Assembly (NCBI GenBank): GCA_019309115.1
Contig: JAFDGW010000028.1
Span: 1 to 50,216 of the forward strand
Length of the DNA stretch: 50,216 nucleotides
Direction of reading: 5' to 3'
Source: Deltaproteobacteria bacterium
GTDB lineage: Bacteria > Desulfobacterota > Syntrophobacteria > Syntrophobacterales > Thermodesulforhabdaceae
Position 1 is the first letter of the stretch. Each line of letters begins with the position of its first letter. A program made the translations under genes and the position numbers. Below are positions 1 through 11,495 of the stretch, in pieces. The notes under the pieces are model-generated. The model had not been told where the DNA came from, made no database searches, and worked only from the letters and a program-made list of their open reading frames with translations.

Positions 1-173
1 CGGATAGTGGTTTATCAACTACTACTCTACTTGCATGGCTGTGTGTGGTAAGAATCTCAATACTTACTCATTTAATCAGGAATAAGGAAGCAGGTGCAGG
101 AAAAAGGTGACGGTTGTGGTAGGTTAGTTTTTTGAGATTTCGGGATCGAGATGGTGCAGTTTACGCTTCTGAC
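1..173. other. Left-edge stretch without a recognisable gene
   Basis: I find no convincing reading frame, RNA gene or repeat here. It lies downstream of the glycosyltransferase gene on the minus strand and may hold its transcription end, but no clear hairpin with a T-run was seen. Confidence 0.4.
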
Positions 174-235
174 TTACAGGTCATTACATACTATGTTGAG
201 AATTTGGCTTATTCGATGTGTATAGGTATGATATG

Positions 236-1219
236 TTAAAACCTTCCTGTAAGCCCGTTCGGCATATTCTTTCCGTTCGTCATCGTTGGCGCGTCATCGT
301 TGGCGAGGAATTTGTCTATAAGTTTTCTTAAGTCTTCTATTGTCGCAAAAGTTACCATTTCTGAGTTTGTGAAAATTTCATTAATTAATGTTCGCCTGTC
401 AACCAGCTGAAATGCTTTGCAGGCGGCAATTTCAAAGGTCCTAGGATTGATAAAATCTCCTCCAATGCCCTGGGGATTCAGAGACGAATGGAGATTGATA
501 TTTATCTTTGAGCAATTAAAAACTTTAACATATTCTTCAACAGATATGCGGCGGCTATTATCCTGTACAAAAGGACGAAGAGAAGTTGCACCCTGCGATA
601 ACCATCCATTTCCCCAGATTTTCAAATTATAATTCGTTAGAAACTTGAAAGCATGCAACCTGTTAGGGTAACCTGCCCCAACGAAGGAAACGTCAGAACC
701 ATAATAGGCCTTTTCGTCTGGATCGACCTTAACGGGCCTGTGAACTTCAGGGTCTGCCGCAAGGGGAAGATAGGCAGCACGAGGGCAAAGTTTTCGAACT
801 TCCGATAAGATGGGTTCTTTTTGTATGATAAAGAAGTAATCCGATTGAAGTGCCAGCTGCCTCCAGGCGAGAAATCTTCGGCAATCCTCGGGGAACCAAA
901 AAACCGTGATTATTCGGCGTTTCCGACATAAAGACAGATTCCACGGGAATAAGGGAGATTGAGAAACTCCTAAAACAACTTCCGGGGCAGCTTCTTCAAT
1001 GCATATTTGCACAGTATTAGCCAAAAATTGGACAAATAATCTGCTCAGTGGGTGATCTGAATTTCCAGATGTAAGTTTTCTGATATAATTAAATACAGGC
1101 AGGAACATTGATCCTTTGAAGGTAAAAACATCGTGTCCTAGCTGGTGAAAGGCTTTGGTACAATAGTGGGCAATAGGGATTGAACCGCCCTCTATGGGTT
1201 CGACAATAAAAATCTTCAT
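236..1219 (-). CDS. CgeB-like glycosyltransferase, C-terminus frameshifted
   Basis: The 327-residue protein resembles the CgeB family (an N-terminal DUF3880-like half followed by a glycosyl-transferase group 1 half), whose members are cytosolic enzymes modifying cell-surface or spore glycans. The C-terminal half carries the family-like segment NPRTFEIAACKAFQLVDRR followed by a region around LIDKFLAND. The substrate cannot be read from the sequence. The last 18 residues (from APTMTNG on) do not look like the family. An exact 14-bp tandem duplication at 278-305 shifts the frame. Removing one copy restores an ending of the CgeB type (ERKEYAERAYRK, then VLTYHTYTHRISQIL) that would stop at 174. 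The ATG at 1219 is the natural start but has only a weak ribosome-binding site. The gene is last in a minus-strand run, 89 bp after the LeuA-like gene. Confidence 0.75.
   Translation of the reverse strand: MKIFIVEPIEGGSIPIAHYCTKAFHQLGHDVFTFKGSMFLPVFNYIRKLTSGNSDHPLSRLFVQFLANTVQICIEEAAPEVVLGVSQSPLFPWNLSLCRKRRIITVFWFPEDCRRFLAWRQLALQSDYFFIIQKEPILSEVRKLCPRAAYLPLAADPEVHRPVKVDPDEKAYYGSDVSFVGAGYPNRLHAFKFLTNYNLKIWGNGWLSQGATSLRPFVQDNSRRISVEEYVKVFNCSKININLHSSLNPQGIGGDFINPRTFEIAACKAFQLVDRRTLINEIFTNSEMVTFATIEDLRKLIDKFLANDDAPTMTNGKNMPNGLTGRF
278..305. repeat. 14-bp exact tandem duplication causing a frameshift
   Basis: The unit CGTCATCGTTGGCG occurs twice back to back, at 278-291 and 292-305, inside the glycosyltransferase gene. 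Because 14 is not a multiple of three it moves the downstream part of the gene to another frame. With one unit the reading frame would run on to a TAA at 174-176 and encode a family-like C-terminus. Confidence 0.95.
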
Positions 1220-1308
1220 TACCCGGAGATATACTCAACTTTCTGATATGGTTTTGTAGCGTGCACGTAGAGCATTGCGCTCATTCGTGCACGCCTTTCT
1301 TCTAATCA

Positions 1309-2865
1309 TCAAAGAATTATCGTCCAGCCTTCCTCATCGGTGTATTCGGAGACTTCCTGTTTTTGTCCGTAGTGTTCGAGTTTGTTTAAAGCATCTACCA
1401 GAGCATGAGCACTGGCGAGGACAATATCAATGTTTGCACCTCGCCCATCAACTACGACATCACCTTCTTGCAGTCTCAAAAGCACTTCGCCTTGGGCATC
1501 GGTTCCGGAAGTTGCGGCGTTCACTTCATAGTGAATCAATTTGGGGAAACGTTTTGCCATTCGGAAGATCGTTTTAAACGTCGCATCTACGGGACCGTGG
1601 CCAAAACCCGCGTCCTGCACAATCTGGCCGTCAATTTCCATCTGAACTGTCGCGTGAGGAACGGGAATTGAACCCGCCGTTACGTTTAAGTACAGTAATT
1701 TGTATTTCTGTGGAACCTGATACAAGGTTTGGTGCACAATCAATTCAAGATCAGAACGGAAAATCTGTTCCTTTTTATCTGCTAGTTCCTTAAAACGCTT
1801 GTAACATTTTTCATACTGATCTTCCGTTAGCAAATAACCAAGAGCTGCTACGCGGTCTTTAAAGGTTTCATAGGTAGTGTCCTGATCGAGATCGTTGCCT
1901 ACAACACTTACGCCAAGGTCTTGCGGGGTAAGGATGTAAAATGGTGGAGTGTCCGTTGCATCTCCAAGCTGTGGAATCGTTGCATCGCAGGTAAAGGCAT
2001 TCGAGCCGGTTAAAGGCTTCAGAGGGCTCATGGCAATTCCTGTGTGACGTTCTACTATGCGACACACCTGATAGATCCTCTCGAGTTTGATTGACGTACT
2101 TAAATTCAATTCGGCGGCGTGACTCTTCAAAAAAGCCGCTATCTCTTCAAGGGATGCATTTCCTGCCCGTTCGCCAATGCCGTTCACCGTACAATGGACC
2201 TGTGCTGCACCCGCTTTAAGGGCCATAATCGAGTTTGCCACGGCTACTCCAAGGTCGTTATGACAGTGTATGCTGAAACGCGCTTCATTTCCGAATCGGT
2301 CAACCAACCTTGAAAACAAATCTTCTACACCCCAAGGTGTTGCGTAGCCAACCGTATCAGCAAGGTTAACCACTGTGGCACCAGCTTCCAGAGCTACTTC
2401 CACCATTCGGATGACATCATCTTCATCAGCCCTGAAGGCATCCACAAGCGAAAATTCTACCTCTGAGGCAATATCGAATCCTCTCTTTATAGCTTCTTCA
2501 GCAAGTTCAAGCGTGTCTTCAAGCGATTTTTTCAAGAAATGATCTCTGTATGATTTTGACACCGGAACAAAGGTATGGACCCTAGGCTTTGCCACACGCT
2601 TGAGCACCTCTCCAGCAGATTTAAAATCTTCCGGATTGGTGGCCCTCGCAAGTACGCAGAAAATAGTGTCCTTAATTACATCAGCCATTTGAAGCAGGGT
2701 TTTATACTGGCTTTCCGATGCAGCGGGAAATCCTCCTTCAATAACGTCCACACCAAGGTCCTGAATCTGTTTTGCAATCTGAATGCGTTCCTCCGGTAGC
2801 AAAAAAACTCCAGGAATCTTCAGCCCATCTCGGAGTGTGGTGTCGAAGATGTGAACACTTCTCAT
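1309..2865 (-). CDS. LeuA-family (2-isopropylmalate/citramalate synthase-like) enzyme, divergent
   Basis: This 518-residue cytosolic protein has the full LeuA layout: an N-terminal TIM barrel with R12-D13, the metal-binding H200-C201-H202 and the [11 protein letters not shown] motif, then a linker, then a C-terminal regulatory-type domain. Family members condense acetyl-CoA with a 2-oxoacid. Two features are unusual. The barrel motif reads RDGLKIPG where LeuA has RDGEQxPG. The linker reads [14 protein letters not shown] (about residues 288-301) where LeuA has an AHxSGIHQDG segment carrying a catalytic histidine. It may therefore be a paralogue with another substrate (citramalate-, homocitrate- or Re-citrate-type) rather than leucine-pathway LeuA. 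The ATG is preceded by GGAGAAAGG. It lies 36 bp after the radical SAM gene, probably in one transcript. Confidence 0.75.
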   Translation of the reverse strand: MRSVHIFDTTLRDGLKIPGVFLLPEERIQIAKQIQDLGVDVIEGGFPAASESQYKTLLQMADVIKDTIFCVLARATNPEDFKSAGEVLKRVAKPRVHTFVPVSKSYRDHFLKKSLEDTLELAEEAIKRGFDIASEVEFSLVDAFRADEDDVIRMVEVALEAGATVVNLADTVGYATPWGVEDLFSRLVDRFGNEARFSIHCHNDLGVAVANSIMALKAGAAQVHCTVNGIGERAGNASLEEIAAFLKSHAAELNLSTSIKLERIYQVCRIVERHTGIAMSPLKPLTGSNAFTCDATIPQLGDATDTPPFYILTPQDLGVSVVGNDLDQDTTYETFKDRVAALGYLLTEDQYEKCYKRFKELADKKEQIFRSDLELIVHQTLYQVPQKYKLLYLNVTAGSIPVPHATVQMEIDGQIVQDAGFGHGPVDATFKTIFRMAKRFPKLIHYEVNAATSGTDAQGEVLLRLQEGDVVVDGRGANIDIVLASAHALVDALNKLEHYGQKQEVSEYTDEEGWTIIL

Positions 2866-2901
2866 TCCTTTCTCCTCTCTCGATTTTTTGTTGTTTTAAT
2901 A

Positions 2902-4389
2902 TCAACGTTCCTCAAAGAATAGTTTCCTGAAGTGATAGCCATAAACCTCCCAAGTAACGACCTCGACAAAACATTTAGGATAATGGGTTATCGCAGTCCA
3001 CAAAGCCTTCCAGAAAAATCTCCGTCCCCTTTCACAATCTCGAATACCCATATACCAGAGAGATCGCAGAAAAGTTATGAGATCTTCGAGTAAAATTTTC
3101 CCCCGCTTTCTGGGCTTATTGTAAAGCTTCAGAAATCTCAAAATTCTTCGGTAATAAACTGAGGGCTCGTAAACCTTCTTCATCAATTTTTGATATTCGC
3201 TGATGATCCAATCTCTATCCATTTTGGGAATAAAATTAAGACTTCCTTCTTTGTCAGTATTATCGCCAGAAGGATCAAACAGTATGCGCCCCTCCTTCTC
3301 CAGCCGTTTGTACAACCTCGTTGTGGGAATCGCCGTAAGCAAACCTATCATGGCTGTTACAATGCCATTGTCTTGGATAAAGTTGAACTGTTTTTTGAAA
3401 ATATCCGGTTTGTCATGGTCGAACCCGATTATGAACCCACCCATTATAGCCAGTCCATGTTTTTGTATTTTTCTTACTGACCAGGATAAATTATGTTTAA
3501 GATTCTGGTATTTACCGCATTCCTGCAGACTTTCTTCTTCGGGTGTTTCAAGCCCGAGAAAAACTTTATCGAAGCCAGCCTGCACCATCAGTTCCAACAG
3601 TTTGTCGTCGTCGGCCAGATCAACCGAGGCTTCGGTAAAAAAGGTAAACGGATAACCCTTTTCTTCCTGCCATTTTATGACTTCCACAAGCAATTTTTTG
3701 ACTTTTCCCTTGTTTCCTATGAAATTATCGTCAACGATAAAAACTGCCCCGCGCCACCCACGCTTGTAAAGGGCTTCCAATTCTTTGATCATTTGTTCGT
3801 TCGTTTTGGTTCTGGGCTTTCTACCATTCATCACGATTATGTCGCAAAATTCGCAGTCATAAGGACAGCCCCTGGAATATTGAATGCTCATTGTTGAATA
3901 GTTGTGTATGTCAATAAGGTCCCACCTGGGCACAGGGGTTTTGTCAAGCGGCGGATGAGCATCTGAACGATAAATTTTCTTGGGGGTTCCTGATATGATA
4001 TCCGAAATGAATTCTGGTAATAGTGCTTCGCCTTCTCCTAAAATCAAGTGATCAACGTCGGGAAAATCCTGGTGATAACAAAGAAAGAGTGGCCCTCCTC
4101 CCGCCATCTTTATGCCCAATCGTTTGCATCGCTGTATGACCTCTTCTGTGGATTTTCTTTGAGCAACCATGGCACTGATAAAAACGTAATCGGCCCATTT
4201 CAGGTCGTCGTCTTTCAGCGGTGTTGTGTTGAGGTCCAGGACCCTCTTATTCCATTCTTTCGGGAGCATTGCCGCTACAGTCAGAGCTCCCAAGGGTGGG
4301 AATGCGGCTTTTTTCCTGACTATTTTAAGGGCATGAGAAAAACTCCAAAAAGTTTTCGACACTTTAGGGTAAATCAGCAAAATGTTCAT
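2902..4389 (-). CDS. B12-binding-domain radical SAM protein
   Basis: The 495-residue protein begins with a cobalamin-binding-type Rossmann domain (MNILLIYPKV at the N-terminus, later a GGGPLF segment) and continues with a radical SAM barrel carrying the cluster motif CPYDCEFC (CxxxCxxC) near residues 175-182. The C-terminal third (KLMKKVYEPSVYYRRI) matches the DUF4070-type tail found in this subfamily, which also includes the hopanoid C2-methylase HpnP. Such enzymes use a 4Fe-4S cluster, S-adenosylmethionine and often cobalamin, commonly for methylation of unactivated carbon. The substrate here is unknown. An AAAGGAA ribosome-binding site precedes the ATG. It lies 27 bp downstream of the CDF transporter and 36 bp upstream of the LeuA-like gene. 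Confidence 0.85.
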   Translation of the reverse strand: MNILLIYPKVSKTFWSFSHALKIVRKKAAFPPLGALTVAAMLPKEWNKRVLDLNTTPLKDDDLKWADYVFISAMVAQRKSTEEVIQRCKRLGIKMAGGGPLFLCYHQDFPDVDHLILGEGEALLPEFISDIISGTPKKIYRSDAHPPLDKTPVPRWDLIDIHNYSTMSIQYSRGCPYDCEFCDIIVMNGRKPRTKTNEQMIKELEALYKRGWRGAVFIVDDNFIGNKGKVKKLLVEVIKWQEEKGYPFTFFTEASVDLADDDKLLELMVQAGFDKVFLGLETPEEESLQECGKYQNLKHNLSWSVRKIQKHGLAIMGGFIIGFDHDKPDIFKKQFNFIQDNGIVTAMIGLLTAIPTTRLYKRLEKEGRILFDPSGDNTDKEGSLNFIPKMDRDWIISEYQKLMKKVYEPSVYYRRILRFLKLYNKPRKRGKILLEDLITFLRSLWYMGIRDCERGRRFFWKALWTAITHYPKCFVEVVTWEVYGYHFRKLFFEER

Positions 4390-4416
4390 GTTTCATTCCT
4401 TTCTTTGTTGTTGTTA

Positions 4417-5871
4417 TTATTTCTTCCTGTTACGAGCGTAGTAAACCATGAAAAGCATTATACCGACAATCAGCAGCATTATGTCTCTCAGAACGTCGAG
4501 CCACATAGACAACCGGGATGCCTGAGACAGTTCTGCTTCAAAGCAGCCGCACGTTATGTCCATCCCTCGAGCAATATTGGCCAAGATCGCTCCCGTAAAT
4601 ATAACAAGTAGCGCGTTTACTACAAGCAGAGCTCCTCGATGTAAGATACCTAAAGCAATCGCAAGCCCGCATAAACATTCAATCCAAGGAAGCACAATGG
4701 CAACAAGATTTACCAATTTATCCGGAAGAAGTCCGTAATTGTAAACAACTAACGCAAATTCTTTTGGGTGCAAAATTTTTGATATAGATGCGTAAATAAA
4801 TATGCTTCCAAAAAGTAGTCTAACAGTCACAAGAGCATACCGTTTCAGCCACTTTTGTGTAGGGGTTTGAGGTTCCATTGAACTGTTTCCAAGGTCAATT
4901 TCCTTAATATGTTTACCATTTTCACAAACATCGCTGCAAATCAAGCTACATTTCCCACATCCGGTTGTCTCGAACTGAATCACCGGGTGATCAACTTGGA
5001 ACCTGTCAAATAGGATCTCTTGTATTTTATCTTTTAGCTTTTCAAGTTCGCTGAGGGGACGGTCGGGGACAACAATGTGGCAGGAAAACCCTGTGCTCGA
5101 TGAGCTTATTGACCATGCGTGAAGGTCATGAACATCCTCAACACCTGGCAATTTTTCAAGTATTCTCTTTACCTTTGTGAGGTCTATATGTTTTGGAGCG
5201 GCGTTCATAAGTATGTGAATCGCATCAGAGACAATCCCCCAGCAATTCTTCAATATAAAACCAACAATAGCAAAAGATAAAACAACATCCAACCAGTACC
5301 ACGGGCGAAAGAGTAGCACAATTCCTTCCAAGCAAACGGCAATTGAGGTCAGGAAGTCAGCAAGCATATGAAGAAACGCACTCCGAATGTTAAGGCTTGA
5401 TTGGGATCTACGGTGAAGTAGCCAGGCACACAAGCCGTTTCCTACAATGCCTACCACAGCGAGTGCTATAACAGTTGGAGCTACAACCGCACCACCCGAC
5501 AGAAAGTGTCTGATGGCTTCTTTTACGATGACAGTGCAAACGCCTAGGAGCAAAAATACATTGGCAAAGGCGGCTATAACTTCAGCACGCCTGAAACCAA
5601 AGGTATAAGTCGGCGTTGCCTTCTTTGATGCAAGAGTGAGGGCTATATAAGCTATGATAAGTGATGTGAAATCGCTGAAGTTGTGTACTGCGTCGGATAT
5701 TATCGCCATACTGTTAGCAAACAAGCCTCCAATGACCTGGACTACCGGGATGATCAAATTGATTATCATAACAGCAAAAATCGTTCGCTTATCGTCCGAT
5801 AGTGTAGTTGCTTCAAGCTGGGTATGGTGATGAAGGTAATGGTTGTGAGTTTCCTTCGGTTTCACAGTCAT
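4417..5871 (-). CDS. Cation diffusion facilitator fused to a MauE/DoxX-like membrane domain
   Basis: Residues 1 to about 320 form a CDF (CzcD/ZnT-type) divalent-cation exporter with six membrane segments and the metal-site motifs D60/HNFSD (H63, D67) and HMLAD (H168, D172), followed by the cytoplasmic ferredoxin-like domain. A linker with four cysteines (305, 308, 312, 316; CGKCSLICSDVC) leads into about 140 residues with four more membrane segments, resembling MauE/DoxX-family proteins (ISKILHPKEFA). The whole is one uninterrupted frame. The fusion could couple metal export with a redox or thiol-related membrane function, but this is inference. I chose the ATG at 5871, which has AAAGGA about 10 nt upstream, over a TTG at 5892. 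It is the first gene of a minus-strand run and is divergent from nadE. Confidence 0.85.
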   Translation of the reverse strand: MTVKPKETHNHYLHHHTQLEATTLSDDKRTIFAVMIINLIIPVVQVIGGLFANSMAIISDAVHNFSDFTSLIIAYIALTLASKKATPTYTFGFRRAEVIAAFANVFLLLGVCTVIVKEAIRHFLSGGAVVAPTVIALAVVGIVGNGLCAWLLHRRSQSSLNIRSAFLHMLADFLTSIAVCLEGIVLLFRPWYWLDVVLSFAIVGFILKNCWGIVSDAIHILMNAAPKHIDLTKVKRILEKLPGVEDVHDLHAWSISSSSTGFSCHIVVPDRPLSELEKLKDKIQEILFDRFQVDHPVIQFETTGCGKCSLICSDVCENGKHIKEIDLGNSSMEPQTPTQKWLKRYALVTVRLLFGSIFIYASISKILHPKEFALVVYNYGLLPDKLVNLVAIVLPWIECLCGLAIALGILHRGALLVVNALLVIFTGAILANIARGMDITCGCFEAELSQASRLSMWLDVLRDIMLLIVGIMLFMVYYARNRKK

Positions 5872-6033
5872 TTTGCTTAAATCCTTTAGCAATTCATGGG
5901 GCGCATCACCGTAGTCGTTTTAGTTGACAAACAAATGAACTTTTAACAAGCACCCTTGTGCTTCCACCAAATTTGAATCATAAAGTAATGGTTTCGAGCA
6001 TATCAACAAAAATCGCCAAAAGGATGGTTGCAA

Positions 6034-7680
6034 ATGAAAATAGCACTTGTCCAGATGAATCCCACAATCGGAGATTTTCATGGCAACATTGAGAGGATGC
6101 AATCCTTTTTGGAAGAGGCCAGTAAGCAGAAGTGCGATATTGTAATTTTTCCTGAACTCTCTTTCATAGGTTATCCACCTAGGGATTTTCTGGATAGACC
6201 AGCCTTTGTGGAGGATAGTATCCGCTGTTGGCCTTTACTGGAACGAATGAGTTCCGAAATAGACATCATCTGTGGTGCAATTTCGAAAAATAACGATCTA
6301 TACGGCAAGCCTTATTTTAATTCGGTGCTTTATTTTTCGTCGGGTAAGCTTCAAGCTCAGGCACACAAACAGCTTTTGCCCTTTTATGATGTTTTCGATG
6401 AAGAACGGTATTTCGAACCAGGTAGGAAAACGGTCGTGGTTTCGGTGAAAGGATTGCGCTTGGGATTAACAATCTGTGAAGATATCTGGAATCATGAGGG
6501 TATTTTACCTCGAAAGTTTTATCCAAAAGACCCTGTGGAGGATCTCAAAGGTTTGGGCGTTGACATGGTGATAAATATTGCCGCTTCCCCATACTTTGTA
6601 GGGAAAATGGAAAAGATAATGAACCCTTTGTTAAGCAGGGTTGCATCTGAAATCGGTGCCCCTGTAGTTTACGTAAACCAGGTTGGCGGCAATGATGAAT
6701 TGATTTTTCAGGGATGCAGCATGGTTTACCTAGCTGACGGTAGTGTGGCGGCAAAGGCTGCGTCCTTCAAGGAAGACCTGATTGTTTTTGACTTGGATAA
6801 GAAGACCGGAGAGTTTCGCGATAGGTCGGCTATGGAAGTTGAAGAAGTCGTAGAAGCTTTGTGCATGGGACTTCGTGATTACATGAGAAAGTGCGGTTTT
6901 GATAAGGTTGTGCTTGGACTAAGTGGAGGCATTGACTCGTCTGTTGCTGCTTGCATTGCGAGGTTAAGTCTGGGAAAGGACAGGGTTCTTGGTGTGGGAC
7001 TTCCCGGGCCGTACAGTTCGCCAGAAAGCCTAGAAGATGCCCACGAGCTTGCCAAAAGGCTTGAAATTGGCTGGGATGTTGTTTCCATTCGCCCGCTTTT
7101 CAATGTTGCTTGTGAGGCTCTGGCATCGCTTTTTGAAGGGCTGGATCCGGACATTACCGAAGAAAACATTCAGGCACGCCTAAGAGGCCTTGTACTCATG
7201 GCAATCTCAAATAAATTTGGTCGGTTGCTTTTAAGCACCGGCAACAAATCGGAACTTGCCGTTGGATATTGCACACTCTATGGTGACATGAACGGCGGGT
7301 TGGCTATTCTCGGAGATGTTCCAAAAACCATGGTTTACCGAATTGGTCATTACTTCAGAGACAAATACAGGTGGATCCCGGAAAGAGTGCTTACAAAGGC
7401 ACCTTCTGCTGAGTTGAAGCCTAACCAGACCGATCAAGATACACTTCCACCTTACGACGTTCTGGATCGCATACTTGAACTTTACATCGAGGAAAACATG
7501 GGAGAGCAGGAAATTGCCGCACAGGGCTTTGATGCTGATACTGTCAGAGAAGTAATTTTCATGGTCGAAAAGAACGAGTACAAGAGGCGACAAGCTCCAC
7601 CGGTTCTCAAGGTAACATCAAAGGCTTTCGGTAGCGGTAGGCGTATGCCTATAGCACACGGTTACAGGCCGTGGAAGTAG
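6034..7680 (+). CDS. nadE: Glutamine-dependent NAD+ synthetase
   Basis: This 548-residue cytosolic enzyme amidates nicotinic acid adenine dinucleotide to NAD+ using glutamine and ATP. The N-terminal half is a nitrilase-type glutaminase (MKIALVQMNPTIGDF; a catalytic-Glu region FPELSFIGYPP; the Cys in LTICEDIW). The C-terminal half is the synthetase with the PP-loop LSGGIDSSVAA and the STGNKSELAVGYCTLYGD segment. Length and layout are normal for the two-domain form. I chose the ATG at 6034, with AGGA 9 nt upstream, rather than a TTG at 6028. It heads a plus-strand operon with glnB (10 bp downstream) and glnD. Confidence 0.97.
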   Translation: MKIALVQMNPTIGDFHGNIERMQSFLEEASKQKCDIVIFPELSFIGYPPRDFLDRPAFVEDSIRCWPLLERMSSEIDIICGAISKNNDLYGKPYFNSVLYFSSGKLQAQAHKQLLPFYDVFDEERYFEPGRKTVVVSVKGLRLGLTICEDIWNHEGILPRKFYPKDPVEDLKGLGVDMVINIAASPYFVGKMEKIMNPLLSRVASEIGAPVVYVNQVGGNDELIFQGCSMVYLADGSVAAKAASFKEDLIVFDLDKKTGEFRDRSAMEVEEVVEALCMGLRDYMRKCGFDKVVLGLSGGIDSSVAACIARLSLGKDRVLGVGLPGPYSSPESLEDAHELAKRLEIGWDVVSIRPLFNVACEALASLFEGLDPDITEENIQARLRGLVLMAISNKFGRLLLSTGNKSELAVGYCTLYGDMNGGLAILGDVPKTMVYRIGHYFRDKYRWIPERVLTKAPSAELKPNQTDQDTLPPYDVLDRILELYIEENMGEQEIAAQGFDADTVREVIFMVEKNEYKRRQAPPVLKVTSKAFGSGRRMPIAHGYRPWK

Positions 7681-10642
<2,962 letters not shown>

Positions 10643-10745
10643 CGTAACCTGAATTTATCGAATTGAAGAAAGCAACACACATAAACCCCGACAGTGAAAA
10701 TGATGTCCCAAAGTCGTACAATTTATTCGTCACTGAAAGTTTTGC

Positions 10746-10773
10746 TTGACAGGATGACATGTCATTCTATAAT
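10746..10773 (+). promoter_or_regulatory. Consensus sigma-70 promoter with embedded operator palindrome
   Basis: TTGACA (10746-10751) and TATAAT (10768-10773) are both perfect consensus hexamers, 16 bp apart. The spacer contains the perfect 12-bp palindrome ATGACATGTCAT (10754-10765). A palindrome between -35 and -10 is a classic repressor-site position, so autorepression by the TetR protein just downstream is the natural inference. Confidence 0.85.
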
Positions 10774-10839
10774 GCGACGTCACGTTCATGGCTTGAAGAT
10801 GAGGTTCTATGGAATTTTTCTGTAGTAGGGGAACACAAG

Positions 10840-11475
10840 GTGTCGGTGAAGAAATTGTCAAGGCGAGAAAGGGAAAGGTTCAGGCAGCGGCAAGAATTAC
10901 TGAGCGCGGCGCTGGAGCTTTTTTCGGAAAAGGGCTATCACAACGTCTCGATGCATGAAATTGCCCAAAAAGCCGAGTTTGCCGTTGGAACGCTTTACAA
11001 GTTCTTTCGCAATAAAGAAGATTTATACAAGGCTCTTATAAGGGAAAAAGCCGATAGGTTTCATCAAACCCTCACGAATGCCCTGGATCAGGGAGACAAT
11101 GTGATTGAAAAACTCAGGAACTACGTAAAGGCAAAGAGGGCTGTGTTTATAGAAAGCGCACCTGTTGTTCGGCTTTACTTTGCCGAAACCCAGGGGGCAA
11201 GTTTCAATGTAAAAGCAGGGCTTGATAGTGAACTCCGCGAAAGATATGAGCGGTTTCTTTATAGACTTGCTTCAGTTTTCAAAAGAGGAATAGAAGAGAA
11301 AGTTTTTCGAAAAATCGCGGAACCATACCAGCTGGCTGTTGCCCTGGATAGCATTTGTAACGCATTTCTTTGCCTGTGGCTTGATGATCCGGAGCGCCAT
11401 CCATTCCCTGAAAACCCAGATGTAATCCTGAACATAATTTTTAGCGGGTTGGTAAATGAGCATGGGCAGTCGTGA
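10840..11475 (+). CDS. TetR/AcrR-family transcriptional repressor
   Basis: This 211-residue DNA-binding protein has an N-terminal helix-turn-helix (ALELFSEKGYHNVSMHEIAQ, then AVGTLYKFFRNKEDLY) and a helical ligand-binding C-terminal part, as in AcrR-type regulators of drug efflux. An upstream ATG at 10759 is in frame but lies inside the promoter, between its -35 and -10 boxes, so it cannot be in the transcript. The GTG at 10840, with AGGGGA 7 nt before it, is the likely start. The stop overlaps the region just before the efflux genes, and co-transcription with the pump it probably controls is likely. An inducer cannot be inferred. Confidence 0.92.
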   Translation: MSVKKLSRRERERFRQRQELLSAALELFSEKGYHNVSMHEIAQKAEFAVGTLYKFFRNKEDLYKALIREKADRFHQTLTNALDQGDNVIEKLRNYVKAKRAVFIESAPVVRLYFAETQGASFNVKAGLDSELRERYERFLYRLASVFKRGIEEKVFRKIAEPYQLAVALDSICNAFLCLWLDDPERHPFPENPDVILNIIFSGLVNEHGQS

Positions 11476-11495
11476 ACTTTTCTAGGAGCGGAGCG

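Noticed and set aside
417-632. Open frames antisense to the glycosyltransferase and many similar frames elsewhere
   Set aside because: They lie opposite or inside well-supported genes and show no family-like features or ribosome-binding sites.
5893-6033. Promoter for nadE at TTGACA 5934
   Set aside because: No acceptable -10 hexamer at 16-18 bp was found, so I did not list it.
10759-10839. Upstream ATG extending tetR by 27 residues
   Set aside because: It lies inside the promoter, between the -35 and -10 hexamers, and would not be transcribed.
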